Source of the DNA: Acorus gramineus
Lineage: Eukaryota > Streptophyta > Magnoliopsida > Acorales > Acoraceae
Assembly (NCBI GenBank): GCA_030737835.1
Contig: JAUJYN010000027.1
Coordinates: forward strand, 1 to 64,000
Reading direction: 5' to 3'
DNA: 64,000 nt
Position numbers and translations under genes: made by a program. The notes under the pieces were generated by a model. The model was not told the DNA's origin. It did not search any database and saw nothing but the letters and a program-made list of their open reading frames with translations. Of the stretch, positions 33,859-47,245 are shown piece by piece; within the stretch, counting starts at the first letter, position 1, and each line of letters begins with the position of its first letter.

Positions 33859-36800
33859 TGTTATGCCTGTGTCATTTGGAGCCATTTCGGTTAAGCCTTG
33901 GTCACATCTGGATCACTCAGGGCCTTTTTCTTTTTTCGATCGGAGTCGCTAAAATTTTAGTTTTTAGCCACCTACGGGAGTTAGAGTACTCTGATTGAAA
34001 ATCTAACTGCATATTATGGGTCTTGGTACCGTTTAGTACTACCCATAAAAATTTCATCAAATTCTAGTAACGTTTTGAAAAAATATGCAGTTCCGAATTG
34101 CATCCGGGTTTGGATGTTACCGGATTGTGGGTGACTTTTCTCACCTACTCACTTTTGTGGCATTAAATACCCACTCACTCCCACTCACCCCCTCTCACTC
34201 CCCACGTGGACCTTCTTTGGGTCTCTCTTTCTCTCTTTTCACTCCCCCCACATGTTTGTATAAATCTCTCAAAGAGAAGAGAAGGAGAACAAGAAGCATG
34301 TAGTGCATGAAGAGGTGATCTTGAGGTGGGTTATGTGAGCTTGTGCTCCTAAGTGGCTGTCCCTCTCTCTTTCCCCCCTGGTTTCAGCCATCAAGAAGAG
34401 CTCCCAAGGATGGAAGTGGTGGTAGTAGTGGTGGTGGTCGAGGTGGTCAAGGCGCTTGCGAGCCCCTACATCTCCCCCTCCCCTTCCCCCTCTCTTTGGT
34501 GAGTTTCCCTCTTCCTTATTTGGGTTTTTATGCATGGTTAGGTGTTAGGGAGGTCATGCAAGGTAGATGAATGAGTTAGGGTGTGTGTGGAGGGGTTAAA
34601 AATGGCTGGGCGCGCGCAGGGGTCTGTCCGCGAGCGTGCGCGCGCAGACGCGCGCGCAGAGGGGCGCTGGCAGGCGCAGGCGGGCGCGCAGGCGGGCGCA
34701 TGCGCGTGTGCGCGGGTGCGCGCGAACGCTGGCAGCGAGCGGGGTGCGCGCAACGCGCGCAGGGCAGTGCGACTGGGCGTGCGCCTGGGCATGCGGCTGG
34801 GTGCCAGTGCGCGCGCGCGTGCGTGCGCATGCTGGGGCATGCGCGGGGCTGCCCAGGGTCTCGGGTAGGTGCTGGGACACTCGGGCATGCGTGCGTGCGA
34901 GCCTGTATGCGTGCATGTCTAAGTCTTAGGCATTTCTAGTAATTTCTAAGTGTTATAATGTGTTGTTACTCACCAAATTTGATGCCCTTACCTTGCAGAT
35001 CTCGTCGGATGGGATGCGTGAGGTCCCGGGTTAAGGTGAGTGGTTTGATCCAATCCCCCCCCCTCGGGATGCGCTCGATGCGCATAGTCGCGCGCATCGA
35101 TGGGGCCCCCTAGCTATACTACTTGTGTAGATAAGTAGTATGGCCATGCTTAAGCTATAATATGTAGATATCTTGCATGCTAGGCTTATATACATGTATT
35201 GTATTCATGCATGAATGATTGTGTTGCATACGCCCTCTAGTATGGGCATGTATTTTTGGTAATGGGTATGGATATATAGAATATGGCATGCCTTAGGTAG
35301 TATTATAATACTACTCTCACCATATTAATTGGAATATCCAGTATGATTAAGTCTGGGTTAATAACGGGCACCTGCCTAATATTCCCTTGCGATAAGACTC
35401 GAGGGCGTGGTGTAGTTGTTGTGCCCATGCTAATGGGGCAAAGCTATGACCAACTTCATGAGATGATGATCTCTCTCGCCCTCTCCCTCTGAACGAACTG
35501 AGTAAGTAGATGCGATTTCCTACTCGACTCAGGTTCGTTAGGAATATTGGCATGCACCTGTTAGTGCGCGAGATCGCGCTTGACCCTTTCTTTTAAGTTG
35601 GTGATATCCAACGCATGTTAGAGTATATTTTGTATGTTTATACGATTAGTGCCCTCATATGTATGTGTAGTTAGGCCTTGCCTTGTATGTATGTTGCATG
35701 ATGTGTTGTTTATGCCATATACTCATGTTAGGGAGAACCCCTATAGTTAAGCATAGGTTATTGTGCATGTGGATCAAGTTCCTTCAGTAATAGAATTCTC
35801 CTGTAATAATTATGCGCAAGTTAAAACTGATTAGGCCTATCTGGAATAGGCATGGGTATGACCCGTTGTCGGGTTTTACCTTATTAGTTAGAGCGCTAGC
35901 GATGAAATCGCCCCGTGCATCCGAGCGATGCACTCGTTTGGAATTCAGGAGAATTCATTATCTTATCGGTTTGTTAAGCCGGTAGTTGTGGCATTAAGCT
36001 AGGCCTACCCGTGCTAGGCGTGTATATGAACCGCCTGTTGGGTTATGTGCCTTGGGATTATTTCTGCGTGAGAGCAGAGGCAACCCCCCCCCCCTTTGTG
36101 TCCGAGCGACGCAACCGTGTGGGAGTAAAATAGTGTTCGATATCATCGATATGTGATTATCGAGAGTAGTTGTTTTTCCATTGGGTTCGCTTTGCGAACA
36201 TGGAATGTTTACTCCCAATGTCGTCCGAGTTGAAGAGGCCCGGGTTGTAGCTGTCCTGACAGAGGGCTCCCATCCGTAGGTACCACCGATGCGTTCGGAA
36301 GCGTACTGATCGTGGGAGTGTACCAGGTAGAGGCTACCCGGGAGAGGGTTAACGAATGACATTGCGAGCGTGGAATCGTTCTCCCCTTTGTTGGATCCAA
36401 TGTAGGAACATCCGAGCGTTGGAAAAGCTGTCCTGACAGAGGGCTCCCATCCGTAGGTACCATCGAGGCGTTCGGAAGCGTACTGATCGTGGGAGTATAC
36501 CAGGTAGTGACTACCCGGGGAAAGGGCTACCGGTGGACCAAGGGTGTAGAGCAGTCTAAGTCTCTTCCAAAAGTCCTATGTCACCTCTAAGGGGTGAGGG
36601 TGAGGATGAGGTGAAGACACGTCGCCACGTGACCCATTCGTTGTTCGTCCGTTCCCATAGTTGTTGGGTCCGGTTGCGTATCAATGTTCAAAGACATCGT
36701 TGGGCAGTTATCCCGATGTAGATGTTTCAGTAGCGTTGTGTAGACCAGTAATTCCGGGTCTCTTCGACCAATGGTATGGTCTCTCCCCAAAAGTCCCAAG

Positions 36801-37364
36801 AGTCTTCCTCCGGGAGTGAGGGTGAGGTTGGTCGCGCCGCCGCGTGACCCTGTTATCCATGGGTTTCCACCCATGCTTTCCTTGAAAGGAAATTGCTTTA
36901 GTATTGAATTGTTGTATGGTGATTGGTTTCCAGCCACTCACTGAGCTTGTAGCTCACCCCTCGCATACTGTTTCTTTTCAGGGGCAGTGTTGGGCGTGGA
37001 GCTGGAGCTTTCCTGTGGCGTAGTCTTATGGGCGTGGAGCGTTCTTCCGGCGGGTGGCGAGTGCGAGGCTGTCAGCAGTTTTACAGTCATTTTATTTATT
37101 GTAAATCATGCATGTGGCACAGGTTGTATTTTATTTGGACTAGGCTTGGCTCTCACAAGACAGTGATTGTGTATTCGAGTCTATAATAATGTTTTTGGTT
37201 TACAGACATTGTTTATATATTATGCTTCCGCTTTTCAGTCAGTTATCATTATCCTTGTTTTGCCACCTTGTGTGTTGTTGTTGGAGTGTTTATTGACTTT
37301 AGGTATTGATAGCTGATATTCCATTATTGCCACGTCTCTGGGATGGCCACCCTGGGGCGTGACA
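33859..37364 (+). mobile_element. Group B solo LTR
   Basis: 3506 bp, starting TGTTATGCCTG and ending GGGGCGTGACA. The flanks TGGAG (33854-33858) and TGCAG (37365-37369) match at four of five bases, so it is probably a target-site duplication with one change. In order: U3, TATA box 34259-34265, donor-like 34315, acceptor-like AG 34386-34387, donor-like GTGAGT 34499, short GC-rich tract (34600-34920), acceptor-like AG 34997-34998, a 37-nt segment (34999-35035), GTGAGT at 35036, LTR modules, and acceptor-like AG 36980-36981 after tttcttttc. It is the reference copy for group B here. Confidence 0.9.
34259..34265 (+). promoter_or_regulatory. TATA box of the group B solo LTR
   Basis: TATAAAT in the context ttgtataaatctc, about 400 bp from the LTR start and followed by a purine-rich leader. 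Transcription would start near 34290. Confidence 0.5.
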
Positions 37365-40300
37365 TGCAGCGACCTATAAAATGAAATAAATGTTTTGAAA
37401 TGGCACTATTGAGAAAAAAATAATAAGGGTGACGGCGAGTGCAGCCCCTTAAGCAAACTCATTTCGTTCATGATTTACTGCCTTACGTGCTCGTTACGCC
37501 TCGTTGATCTTTATAGCTTCGATGACTAACCCTCGGTCTTTTGAAGCGCCTTGGTCTATATGCAGACTCGTCGAGCTATATTTTCTTATAGAGTGAGATG
37601 TGTCCTTGAAAGGGTACTCGACGAGTCAAGCGTTATGAATAGGGATATCTTTTAATGGCCTTTGTTTTCTCCTCTTTCAAAGTTCTTTATTCTCTTTCAT
37701 TTCTTTTCTATTCTCCTCACATTGGGTTTAGAAATAAGAGGCATCTTTTGTTTGACTGAAGACCGGGTTAACTATGCACGGGATATTGTAGCTCGATATC
37801 TCTGTTCTATTGATAGGCGATCGAAGTCTCGTTGGAACAAGCAAAAAGTTTAATTCCATAGACAAAGGCGAGTGGACAAGCTGTAGGTATTTCTGTCTTC
37901 GCGAGCGCAGTCAGTCTCTGAGAAGTCAATGTTTGAGGACAAAAAGAAACGTAGGCTACTAGAAAAAAAGGAATAAGCATATCTACAACTGGATCAAAGC
38001 TCGAGAATAGGAACAGTTAATCATAGAGCTCCCGTGATGTAAACGAACTCATGCGAGACTACAAGTTATTGGTTGGGTGTGGCCTTCAACGTGTGTTTTC
38101 AACTTCCTCCTTATAGAGATCTGATGCACCACCCTATTTTCCATCTACGACCCACCCGCGATGAGGGAGTGCGCAGTTTCTCTTCTTACGTACGACGGGC
38201 ATGATTTGACGAAAGGCGAGCGAAGTTCAGTAAAACAACTGCAGATTCCGTTGAGTTATATCTACTGAGTCTTTTATATGAAAATAAGTCAAGAAGAACA
38301 AGACCTGTGTAGCCCAGTGGTAAGCGTTAGAGGAAGACCAAGACGAGGAACATAGAGAAAGTAAGAAAGCGAGTGATTATTGGCCTCAATTCTCTTTACT
38401 TTGACCTACCTCGTGGCAGCGGTGACGAACGGGTCGCGTTTTCCTTTTTTCGTACCCTTTTTCGCTTTTATCATTTCTCTTTTTACTGCCCTCTTTATTA
38501 GACTCAATATGCTCGCCCGACTCCTACTCGCCTAACGTAATTTCTTCTCTTTTTATTCTTTCTTTCCTTATTTGTTACAATTGAGCTTCTTCCTTTTCAT
38601 AGTAGAAAGAGTCGACCATCGTACTTGTTGCTTGAATTGAGTTGTATTCCTTGAGACTAGCCTTTCTGGAAACGTTTAGTCGTCTGTCTTTTTATTTATG
38701 GAACTTCTTTTTATTAATTCAATAGCGAAACGTCTAAACACTCTGGGAAGGGAAAACATCCACTTTGTCACCCGACCCATGTATGTATAGGATCATCTGA
38801 CTCCCTTTCCCGTGGATTTGAGGTGAGGTATGTAATATAAATAAAAAGGATTTTTACTTCGTTCCTCAGCTGCGAAGGCATCGGTCGGTCGTTTTTTCCA
38901 TATTAAAGGCGAAATTAAGGTAATATCAAACGAACTTTAATCCATGAGAATCGGAGGCGACTGTTAAGTGATGCTTAAGCCTTTGTAGCAACATAAATTG
39001 ACTGATGAAGCGTGCGACTTGAAACAATTAGAATTTCAACTGGTTTAAATGGTATAAACACAGAATAGTTTTTTGTGATTTTATGCTTAATTCGACAAAG
39101 ATAAAATCATTTGATAAGGACCTACCTCTACAACTCACTTCCTATTTTCAATATAATATGTGGAAATATTTATTTAATAAAGATCTCTGAAGAAGGCAGA
39201 CAAAACCTCCAGTGGAAGGACCCAAGCTGGCAGGTTGTAGAAAGAAAGAAAGAAGAACCTTGACAGAACAAGAAAAAGACCTCACAAGCTCGCCTCGGTC
39301 ACCAAAGTACCGCACTTTGGTTAATGTGACTCATGACCATATGCCCCCAGCAGGAAGGGGCAACTTTGGACAAGAAAGAACGGAGGCGTGGATGTCTTTG
39401 TTTGGACTAATAAAGTTGAGGTGCGAAGCATATGAACAATTCCATTTTGAAATAAAGCAAGCTGGTACTTTGACCGCAATTGATGAACTGGATCATAGGA
39501 CTCCGAAGCACTGGCATCCATAAGACTAAGATTCTTTAGTAAGTGGAAAGAATGGGGTAGAGTCATAAAATGAGAAAAAAACCAACATTTTCCTATTTCA
39601 CCTTGATGTAAAAGACAAGCTGCCCCTTTATTTAACTAAATATATTGATTTGACGTTGAAGAGAGTAATCGATTTATAAAGCAATCAGCTATCGATATTG
39701 AAAGAGCAGATTAGCTATCGATTACCATTTTTCGTAGTGGAACTCTTTGAAATGTTTATCGAGCCTGGATATATAAAGATTGATCCTCTACTTTTTCATT
39801 GCTCCACACCTAACATCCTTACGCCTAATATTTCGCCTCAAAGAAATAGAAATCTTCACTCAAAAAAAGACAGGAAATTTCTCGCAAGATGAAAATCTTT
39901 ATCTAATAGGTCAAATCTCTTTCTTCCGTAAAATGCTGATAAAACTATAACTGGCAAGAAAGATGGAGTCCGCTTACGGGATAAAATCACTGGATGCCCA
40001 AAAAGAAGGGTGCCAATGAGAGTTTTCGATTGATGGAGTCGTCTTATTGGTTGGAAATCCGGTTTATGCTTTCTATTGAGGAGAGGTGCATAGGCAACCT
40101 AAAAGAAAATAATTGAGTGAGACAAGCTCACTCACCTCAACGGGCAAGATATCACTTTTTAAAAGAAATCGTCGGCTCCGAAATATAGACGACCATAGGA
40201 AGTTGAGAATCCAGAGAAAAATAGAAGAAATAGAGGTAAAATAAGAAGCGGACTAACGAAACAAATTTCTTTCATTTCGGGCAATTACTAGAATTTCGCT

Positions 40301-41744
40301 AGGCTAGGAGTATAAGACTCGAGGAGAAGTCAAATTCCATTCATATTTCCCTCTATTTATCGGGAGATAAACTCCCTCAAAGAAAACTAATGGGCGACGG
40401 AGCTCGCCTCTAAGAAAATAATAAGGAGCTCGCCTCAAAAGAGAAGTTATCGATGTATGTGAAGAACCTCTAAGAAAAGAAAAATGCTCCGGCACGTAGC
40501 ACCTCAAATCAATGTATAAGGTGTTTATCACAAAGAAATTTTTAGCTTGACTCGCAGAAAAGAAATAAGGGAAAGAAATAACGTCGAATCAAAGTTGTTA
40601 AGGAGAAAAGGGAAGAAATATATTCAAAAACGGAAGGCTACTAACGAAATTGAAAACGTCGCTGTTTGTATAGGGAAGCTAAACGATGTATGTCTTGAAA
40701 GGGGCTTGAAACAGATTTGAGTGCTATTGCCAGCCGTTCTTTTGGGGCATCAACCTCATTTGGCTAGTTTAGTCACTTTTTAAAGAAAAACACTTGCTCT
40801 TTACCGGGGAGAAAAGATATGGAAACATTAAAAGAATAATTGTGAAAGAAATAGAAGGAAGAGAAAAAGCTACCTACCAAGGAGATCCAAGATTTTCATA
40901 CTGCCAGTGACTTTCTAAATCCAAATAGTGTTCCATTTCCCGGGCCCCTTATCTCCTACAGAATAATGGGGAATAGGTGCGAAGCATATTGAACTTAATA
41001 GAAGAAAATTTCTCAATATTTAGAAAGATTCCAGTCAAGCGACTCGATAGCTCTCTTTAGACTACAAGTCGAGATTATTGATTACAGGGAGTGAGTGAAG
41101 CAAAGAAGCGATCCGTTTCCCGGGCCCCTTATCTCCTACAGAATAATGGGGAATAGGTGCGAAGCATATTTCACTTCTAGAAGCCAATTTCTCAATATTT
41201 AGAAAGATTCGAGTCAAGCTCTCGAAAGACTCGATAGCTCTCTTTAGGCTACAAGTCTCTATTATTGATTAGAGGGCGTGAGTGAAGCAAAGGAGCAATC
41301 CGTTATTTATCTCCGTGAGGTGCGGAGCATTTCTCGAAGGGAGGGTAATGAATGGCATTCCCTCTCTATGCTCGACTCGAGAAACGAAAAACGTCGAGCT
41401 TTATATAGGTTCTATGCGAGTATTGGGGCTGTGCGATACGATGCCATATCCCTGTCGTAGCCAAACCGTGACTTCGATGGTAATAAGATACTGGTACGAA
41501 AGACAAAGAAAGTTCAAAACCAGATACTACACAAAGTTTAGGTAGGCTAGGAAACAAAGTGGTTTACCAAACATCGTCTAACAAACATCTATTTTCATTC
41601 TTTCTTAGTCAAGAGTCCTATCGAAAAGCACTCTTCAGTATGGTTTTGCCTATGGGCTCATCTTCGTCTTCAACCTCTACATTAGCCGTAAGAGAATAGG
41701 ACAACAGAGTGTTTGTTTCCATCTTTAACTCTGCCCTTTCCCGT
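37365..41744. other. Organelle-like backbone with a local tandem duplication
   Basis: 4.4 kb of non-LTR DNA with chance ORFs. The motif ggtgcgaagcata occurs at 39420, 40975 and 41155, with a variant at 41318; agacgaccataggaag is near 40188. Two imperfect 180-bp units lie at 40931-41297. I recognise no gene. CCCGT at 41740-41744 is the target-site duplication of the next insertion. Confidence 0.5.
40931..41297. repeat. Two imperfect tandem units of about 180 bp
   Basis: Both units begin near 'tttcccgggccccttatctc' and include cagaataatggggaataggtgcg, ctcaatatttagaaagatt and gactcgatagctctcttta. Their later parts have diverged by small indels (unit 2 carries an extra 'ctctcgaaa'). They look like an older local duplication within the backbone. 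Confidence 0.75.
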
Positions 41745-44700
41745 TGTCACGCCCCAGGGCGGCCGTCCCGTGACGCGACAAGTGTATATATAATATCATA
41801 ATCTACACAGGAGGTCAATAATATACCATAAACAAGCAACTAGAATGACACACAGACAACAAAGAGGCTGACATGATATATACACCAAATGCGGAAGCGA
41901 AAGACTGAATCTGTAAATAAAACATACTACAGACTCGATACACAATCATCTGTCCTGTGAGAGCCAATATATATAAAGACATCCAAATAAAATACATCCG
42001 CATGCCCAAGCACGAAAATATAATGCATACAATCAAAAAAGGGTGCTGATAGCCTCTGGTACTCGCGGGACGTAGCGCTACTCCGCTACTGATGAAATCC
42101 CTCGGGGAGCTCCTCCTTCAAGTCCGGCTCAGATAATACTGGAGAATAATAATTATGCGAGGGGTGAGCCACACGCTCAGTGAACAGCACAACCCATGCA
42201 CCACAATTGATATTAACCACAAACATACTTATCCAGCCTCAAAGTGGCATAACAACATAAACCCAGTGGTTCGTCACATCGACGAACCACCACACCCTCA
42301 CCTTCACCCCTCAATAGGTGACATACGATATTGGGACTTATAATCATCCATACACAAACCAGTGGGTCGCCTCATCGCAGACCCACTACACCCTCACCCT
42401 CACCCCTCAATAGGTGACATAGGATATTAGGACTTACAAACTAGTGGGTCGCTATCGCCAACCCACCACACCCTCACCCTCACCCCTCAATAGGTGACAT
42501 AGGATATTGGGACTGACTAGGCTGTTGGTCACCCTTGGTCCACCGATAGTCTCTCCTCCACTCCGTAGGCTGCTTGGCCACTCCCACAACTTCAGCACAG
42601 TCCGTCACAAATATCGGGAGGCGCCTACTGATGGGAGCCTCTCCACGGGACAGCCTTTCTAACGCTGGGGCAGTCTCTACACGGATCCAACGAAGGGAAA
42701 CAGACCAGCCTATCCATACGCATATGATCCACTCGGATCCGCGACATCCCTTAACTGAAATAAAGAAACCTTGGGAGGGCACCATGAGGTCCCAATATAG
42801 GATATCCCGACAACCAAACAAGGAACATGGAGTACCCTAGCCCGGGTCTCAACGCTGACTTCGCAAGGCCCTTTAATCTAGAGAAGGGAGACTCTACTGA
42901 TGTCATGAATTCTTCAGAATTCCTCCAAGGCGCATAACCAAGATGCGGGGAACAGATAATATAATAAGGGTGGAATATTATTGGGAAAAGAACCTTGGAA
43001 GGGCAGCGTGAGGTCCCGATATAGGACATCCCGACAACCAAACAAGGAACACGGAGTACCCTAGCCCGGGTCTCACCGCTGTCCTCACGAGGCCCCTCCC
43101 CTATAATATTCAGTAAGATAGGATAATAATCACATGCTCGCATTTTATTTAAATAAATTAAACTAAATGGGAACATGCATCGGTCGGGGCTTTCCTAGCA
43201 TGGAAACATGATAACAGGGTGCATGGTTCTTATACGGGTCCTAAGGGTATAAGTCCCTAGCATACAAATCTAGGGTGGCATGCATACTACAGATTATCAT
43301 GCTTACATAGTTTTCATATTAAACAGGTTAATATTTACTATGGTGTCCCAGGGGAGGACGGTACACGCCCAAGTGCATGTAACGCCTCCCTACTGGGTTG
43401 GATCGTCCCACTCACCGGAAGTCGGGTCGTCGCGTGACCGTCCATCAAGATCTGCAAGACAGGGTAATCAATACGGTGAGTAAAATACACAAATACAACT
43501 AAAATACACTAAAAATACCCAACACTCGGACAAACGTACATACGGCCTGTACGCACGCGAGTCCGAGCACCCGACTCACTCCCGAACCCCCGGGCAACCG
43601 CACGCACGGCCACCCAACCCAGGCGCATCGGTGCGCCCAAGCCCGCACGCCCGGACACGCCGCGCGCTCGGGCGCACGCACGCGCTCACCCGCGCGCACC
43701 GCGCGTCCAGCCCCCCGGGTGCACCCGCGCACACCGCCCCTGCACCCGCACGCACTGCGCCCCAGCGCAGCGCCCCGCACACATTCCCCGCTCGCACCGC
43801 CTGCTCGCCCTGCGCGCACAGCGCCCCCCCGCACGCGCACGCACGGATGCGCATGCACGCACACACCCCGGCACCATCGGCGCACTGCCGCGCGCCTACT
43901 CGTGCGGCCTGACGCACTGCCGCACGCACGCGCACGCTCGGGCGCGCCCGCGCGCACCGCGCGTCCAGCCCAGCGCGCCCCCGCGCGCACTGCACGCACG
44001 CCCCAGCACGCGCACGCACTGGTCCCCAGCACCGCGCGCACTGGTCCCCAGCACCGCGCCCAGGCGCATGCCCAGGCGCCCTGCCCAGCACCCAGGCGCC
44101 CCGCCTGCGCCCGCGCGCGCCCGCGCGCGCCCCCGCTGGCACCCCCGCTCACGCCAGCGCCCGCGGGCACCCGCGCGCACTCGCGCGCACGCGCCCGCGC
44201 GCGCCTGCGAGCCCGACTGCGCCCGACTGCGCCGGCCTGCGCGCGCGCAGACCGCGCCCAGCTCGCGGCCAGCCCACTCCAACCTCATTTTCACCCATCC
44301 CAACCCCTCACACACTCCCTAACATACCTACCCATCATGCATGACCTCCCAACCAACCCCCCAAGCCAAGAAACCAAGAAAAGAAGAGGAGGAGCTCACC
44401 TTGGGAGGGAAAAGAAAGGGGGAGGTTCGGGGCCCTTCGCGCACCGAAACGCCGCCACCCGGAACCACCACCACCACCACCACCACTCAGCCTCCTCTTC
44501 AGCCCTCTATGGCAGCAAAAACAGGGGGGAAAGATCATGCAAAGATAGCTTGGGAGAGGGGAGAACAAACAACCATCAACACTTGCCAAGATCCACCACC
44601 ACTTCCACCACCACCTCCTCCTTCTCTTTGACACAAATCATCAAACACTTGGGGTGCAAATGAAAAAAAGAGAAGGGGGACCAGAATTCTGGTCGGAAGT

Positions 44701-45210
44701 GAGAGGGGAAGGGAGAGAGAGAGGAGATATTTATCACAAATATCAAGGAAAATTACTAAGTCACCCTCCGACTAGAAATTCTGCGCAAGCTTCACTGGAA
44801 CAGCCATAACTTCCTCGATACAGCTCCGAATGGCTCAATTCCAAAACTGATGGAAAGCTAAGAAGATTATCTACAATTTTCATGTTTATGACATGATCAA
44901 ATAACCTCTCCAGCTATTCCGAATTTAGAGCCAAACATGGAACAGGGCTGCTGCCAGAATTTCCATCCCCGGGGTACACTTGGAAGAATACCCATAACTT
45001 TTACTACAAGAATCCAGTTGATCTAATTCCACTTCTGTGCGGAAGCTAACTCAAAACTGGACATCTCATAATAAAATCAGAATTAAATCTCTTCATCTTA
45101 GATTTTTACAAAATCAAATCCAATTGGAAAATTGGTAATACATAACTTACAAAAAAAATTATGTACCCAAAATCTTCAAACAGAGCGCTCCAAATGACAC
45201 AGGCACAACA
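41745..45210 (-). mobile_element. Solo LTR of a diverged group B-like subfamily
   Basis: 3466 bp, TGTCACGCC to GACACAGGCACAACA, flanked by a perfect CCCGT (41740-41744 and 45211-45215). It includes three hairpin units at 42260-42520, a duplicated ~110-bp module (about 42770-42880 and 42985-43105, with gaggtccc and cccgacaaccaaacaagg), the 36-nt segment 43416-43451 with donor-like and acceptor-like flanks, and a GC-rich tract (about 43560-44270). The U3 side (about 44640-45210) differs from group A, with no TTGAC cluster. No internal domain. Confidence 0.92.
42260..42520 (-). repeat. Three tandem hairpin units in solo LTR
   Basis: Units of about 80-95 bp. The first pairs GTGGTTCGTC (42266-42275) with GACGAACCAC (42281-42290), a perfect 10-bp stem. 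The other units pair AGTGGGTC with GACCCACT and GTGGGT with ACCCAC. Where the stem bases differ between units, both sides change together. Confidence 0.78.
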
Positions 45211-45224
45211 CCCGTGGCTGCTTC

Positions 45225-47133
45225 TGTTATATATGTGTCACTTTTTAGCCTTTTGGTCACCTTTGGGACATTTCTGGCAGTTTTCCAATTTTTCTTTTTT
45301 CGATCAGAGCCGCTAAAATTTTGGACTTTTAGCTATCTGCATGAGCTCGAGAATTCGGATTGAAAATCTATCTGCACATTATGAGTCCTGGTGCCATTTC
45401 GAGCCACTCATAAAAATTTCATCAAAATTCCGGTAACATTTTAGAAAATTTGGCAGTTCCAAATCGTATCCGAGTTTTGACCGATTTTGAAGTGTCAAAG
45501 GGGGACTTTGAGGGGTGCTGACGCGCGTAGTCGGGCGTGCTGACGGGCGAGCGCGTGTATGCGCAGGTGCGCGAGCGTGCGCGCGGGGTGCTGCGCGGGC
45601 GCGCGGGCAGGCGCGCGGCAGTGCGCCAAGGGTGCTGGGGCGCGTACATGCGTGCGTATGCGTGCGTACGCGTGTGGGGGGGGGGCATGCGTGTGGCTTC
45701 GAGTAGGTGTCGAGGCACTCGGACTTGCGTGCGTACGTGCGTACTCACATGCGTGCGAGCCCGTATGCATGCTTGTCCGAGTTTTAGGCATTTCTAGTAA
45801 ATTTCATGTATATTTGTGTAGTTTACTCACCATATTGAATGCCCATGTCTTGCAGATCTTGGCGAACGGTCACGCAACGACCCGGGTTGCGGTGAGTGGG
45901 TCAATCCAACCCAGTAGGGAGGCGTTCGATGCACGTAGGCGTGCATTGCCCTCCTCTGGGGCACCATAATTGCATATTAACTTGTGTGAATGAAAAACTA
46001 TGTTAATGCATGTTTTGCTATGATGTAACCATGCCATGTTAGACATTGTATGCTAGGGATATACATCCATGTATCATGTATAGAGGCCCATACATGTCTA
46101 GACACCATGTCCCATGCTTGAAAAGCCTTGATCTATGCATGTCTCCCATTTAGTTTAATTTAATTAAATCAAAATGAGATTATGTTGGTATAAGCATGCC
46201 TTAGAAAATATGATGACCTTGTTATTATAATGTATGTTTTGCCCGCATCTTAGTTATGCGCCCTGGAGGAATTCTTGAGAATTCATTACCCTAGTAGTGT
46301 TAGTAATCGTTGTCGACGGATCCAAGAGGATCGTATCCGTGAGAGTAGGGTGTTTTCTCCCCTTTGTTGGATCCGAGTAGGAACTAACCGGGTTGGGAAA
46401 AGCTGTCCTGACAGAGGGCTCCCATCGGTAGGTACTACAGATGCATTCGGGAATGTACCGAACATGGGAGTATACCAGGTAGAAGCTACCCGGGGAAAGG
46501 GCTACCGGTAGACCAAGAGTGAGGAGCAGTCTAATCTGTCCCAAAAGGCCTATGTCACCTCTAAAGGGTGAGGGTGAGCGTGGGGTGGGTCGGCGATGCT
46601 ACGACCCACTAGCTTATACAGTTACTCCCGTTTAGGGACTTTAATTATTTTAAGGTTAATATGAGTTGTGTTGCATAGATTGTGCCATTCACTGAGCGTG
46701 TGGCTCACCCCTCGCATGTCTCTTCCTCCAGTTGTTACTGAGTCGGATCTGAAGGAGGAGCTCCCCGAGGCATCACATCAGTAGCGGAGCAGCGTTCACG
46801 TTTTGGGTTCTGCGAGTGAGAGGCCATCAACATCCCCTTCTTTGCTTGTATGTATTGTTATCCGTGCTTGGGCACAACACTTGTATATGGATGTCTTTGT
46901 TTATATTGGCTCTCACAGGACAGTTGATTATGTATTCTGTTCTGTAAAATGTCTTTGAATTACAGACTCAGTCATTTAAGCTTCCGCTACATGTATATAT
47001 ATTATGTCAGCTACATTATTGATTGTGTTGTCATTTTCGATGTTGTTTAGAGTCTTTTATTGATCTCCTGTATGGACTGCTGATATTATATATATTTGCC
47101 ACGTATCGGGGACGGCCGCCCTGGGGCGTGACA
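45225..47133 (+). repeat. 5' LTR of the complete-length element, internally deleted
   Basis: 1909 bp against 2618 bp in the partner. After 'gggactttg' near 45511 the sequence jumps into the GC-rich tract, skipping about 655 bp that in the 3' LTR (about 52264-52919) holds the TTGAC cluster, the leader and the first two donor-like sites and the acceptor-like site between them. The G-run is 10 bases (45676-45685). The acceptor-like AG 45854-45855, the 36-nt segment 45856-45891, GTGAGT at 45892 and acceptor-like AG 46730-46731 remain. Confidence 0.93.
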
Positions 47134-47138
47134 AAAGT

Positions 47139-47150
47139 TGGTATCAGAGC
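47139..47150 (+). promoter_or_regulatory. Primer-binding site (initiator tRNA-Met type)
   Basis: TGGTATCAGAGC, five bases after the 5' LTR end. It sets the plus orientation and is the same primer type as in the minus-strand element. Confidence 0.95.
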
Positions 47151-47245
47151 CTGGTCCTGTCAGAGCCAATTGTTTTCTTAGAGATGAATCCTAGGATTTC
47201 CATATGAGTATTGTGATTCTAGTGTCTGTTTCTTAGGTTGCTGAT

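Noticed and set aside
38308-38345. tRNA-like phrase 'gtagcccagtggtaagcg'
   Set aside because: It resembles a D arm, but no matching acceptor, anticodon or T arm can be folded around it.
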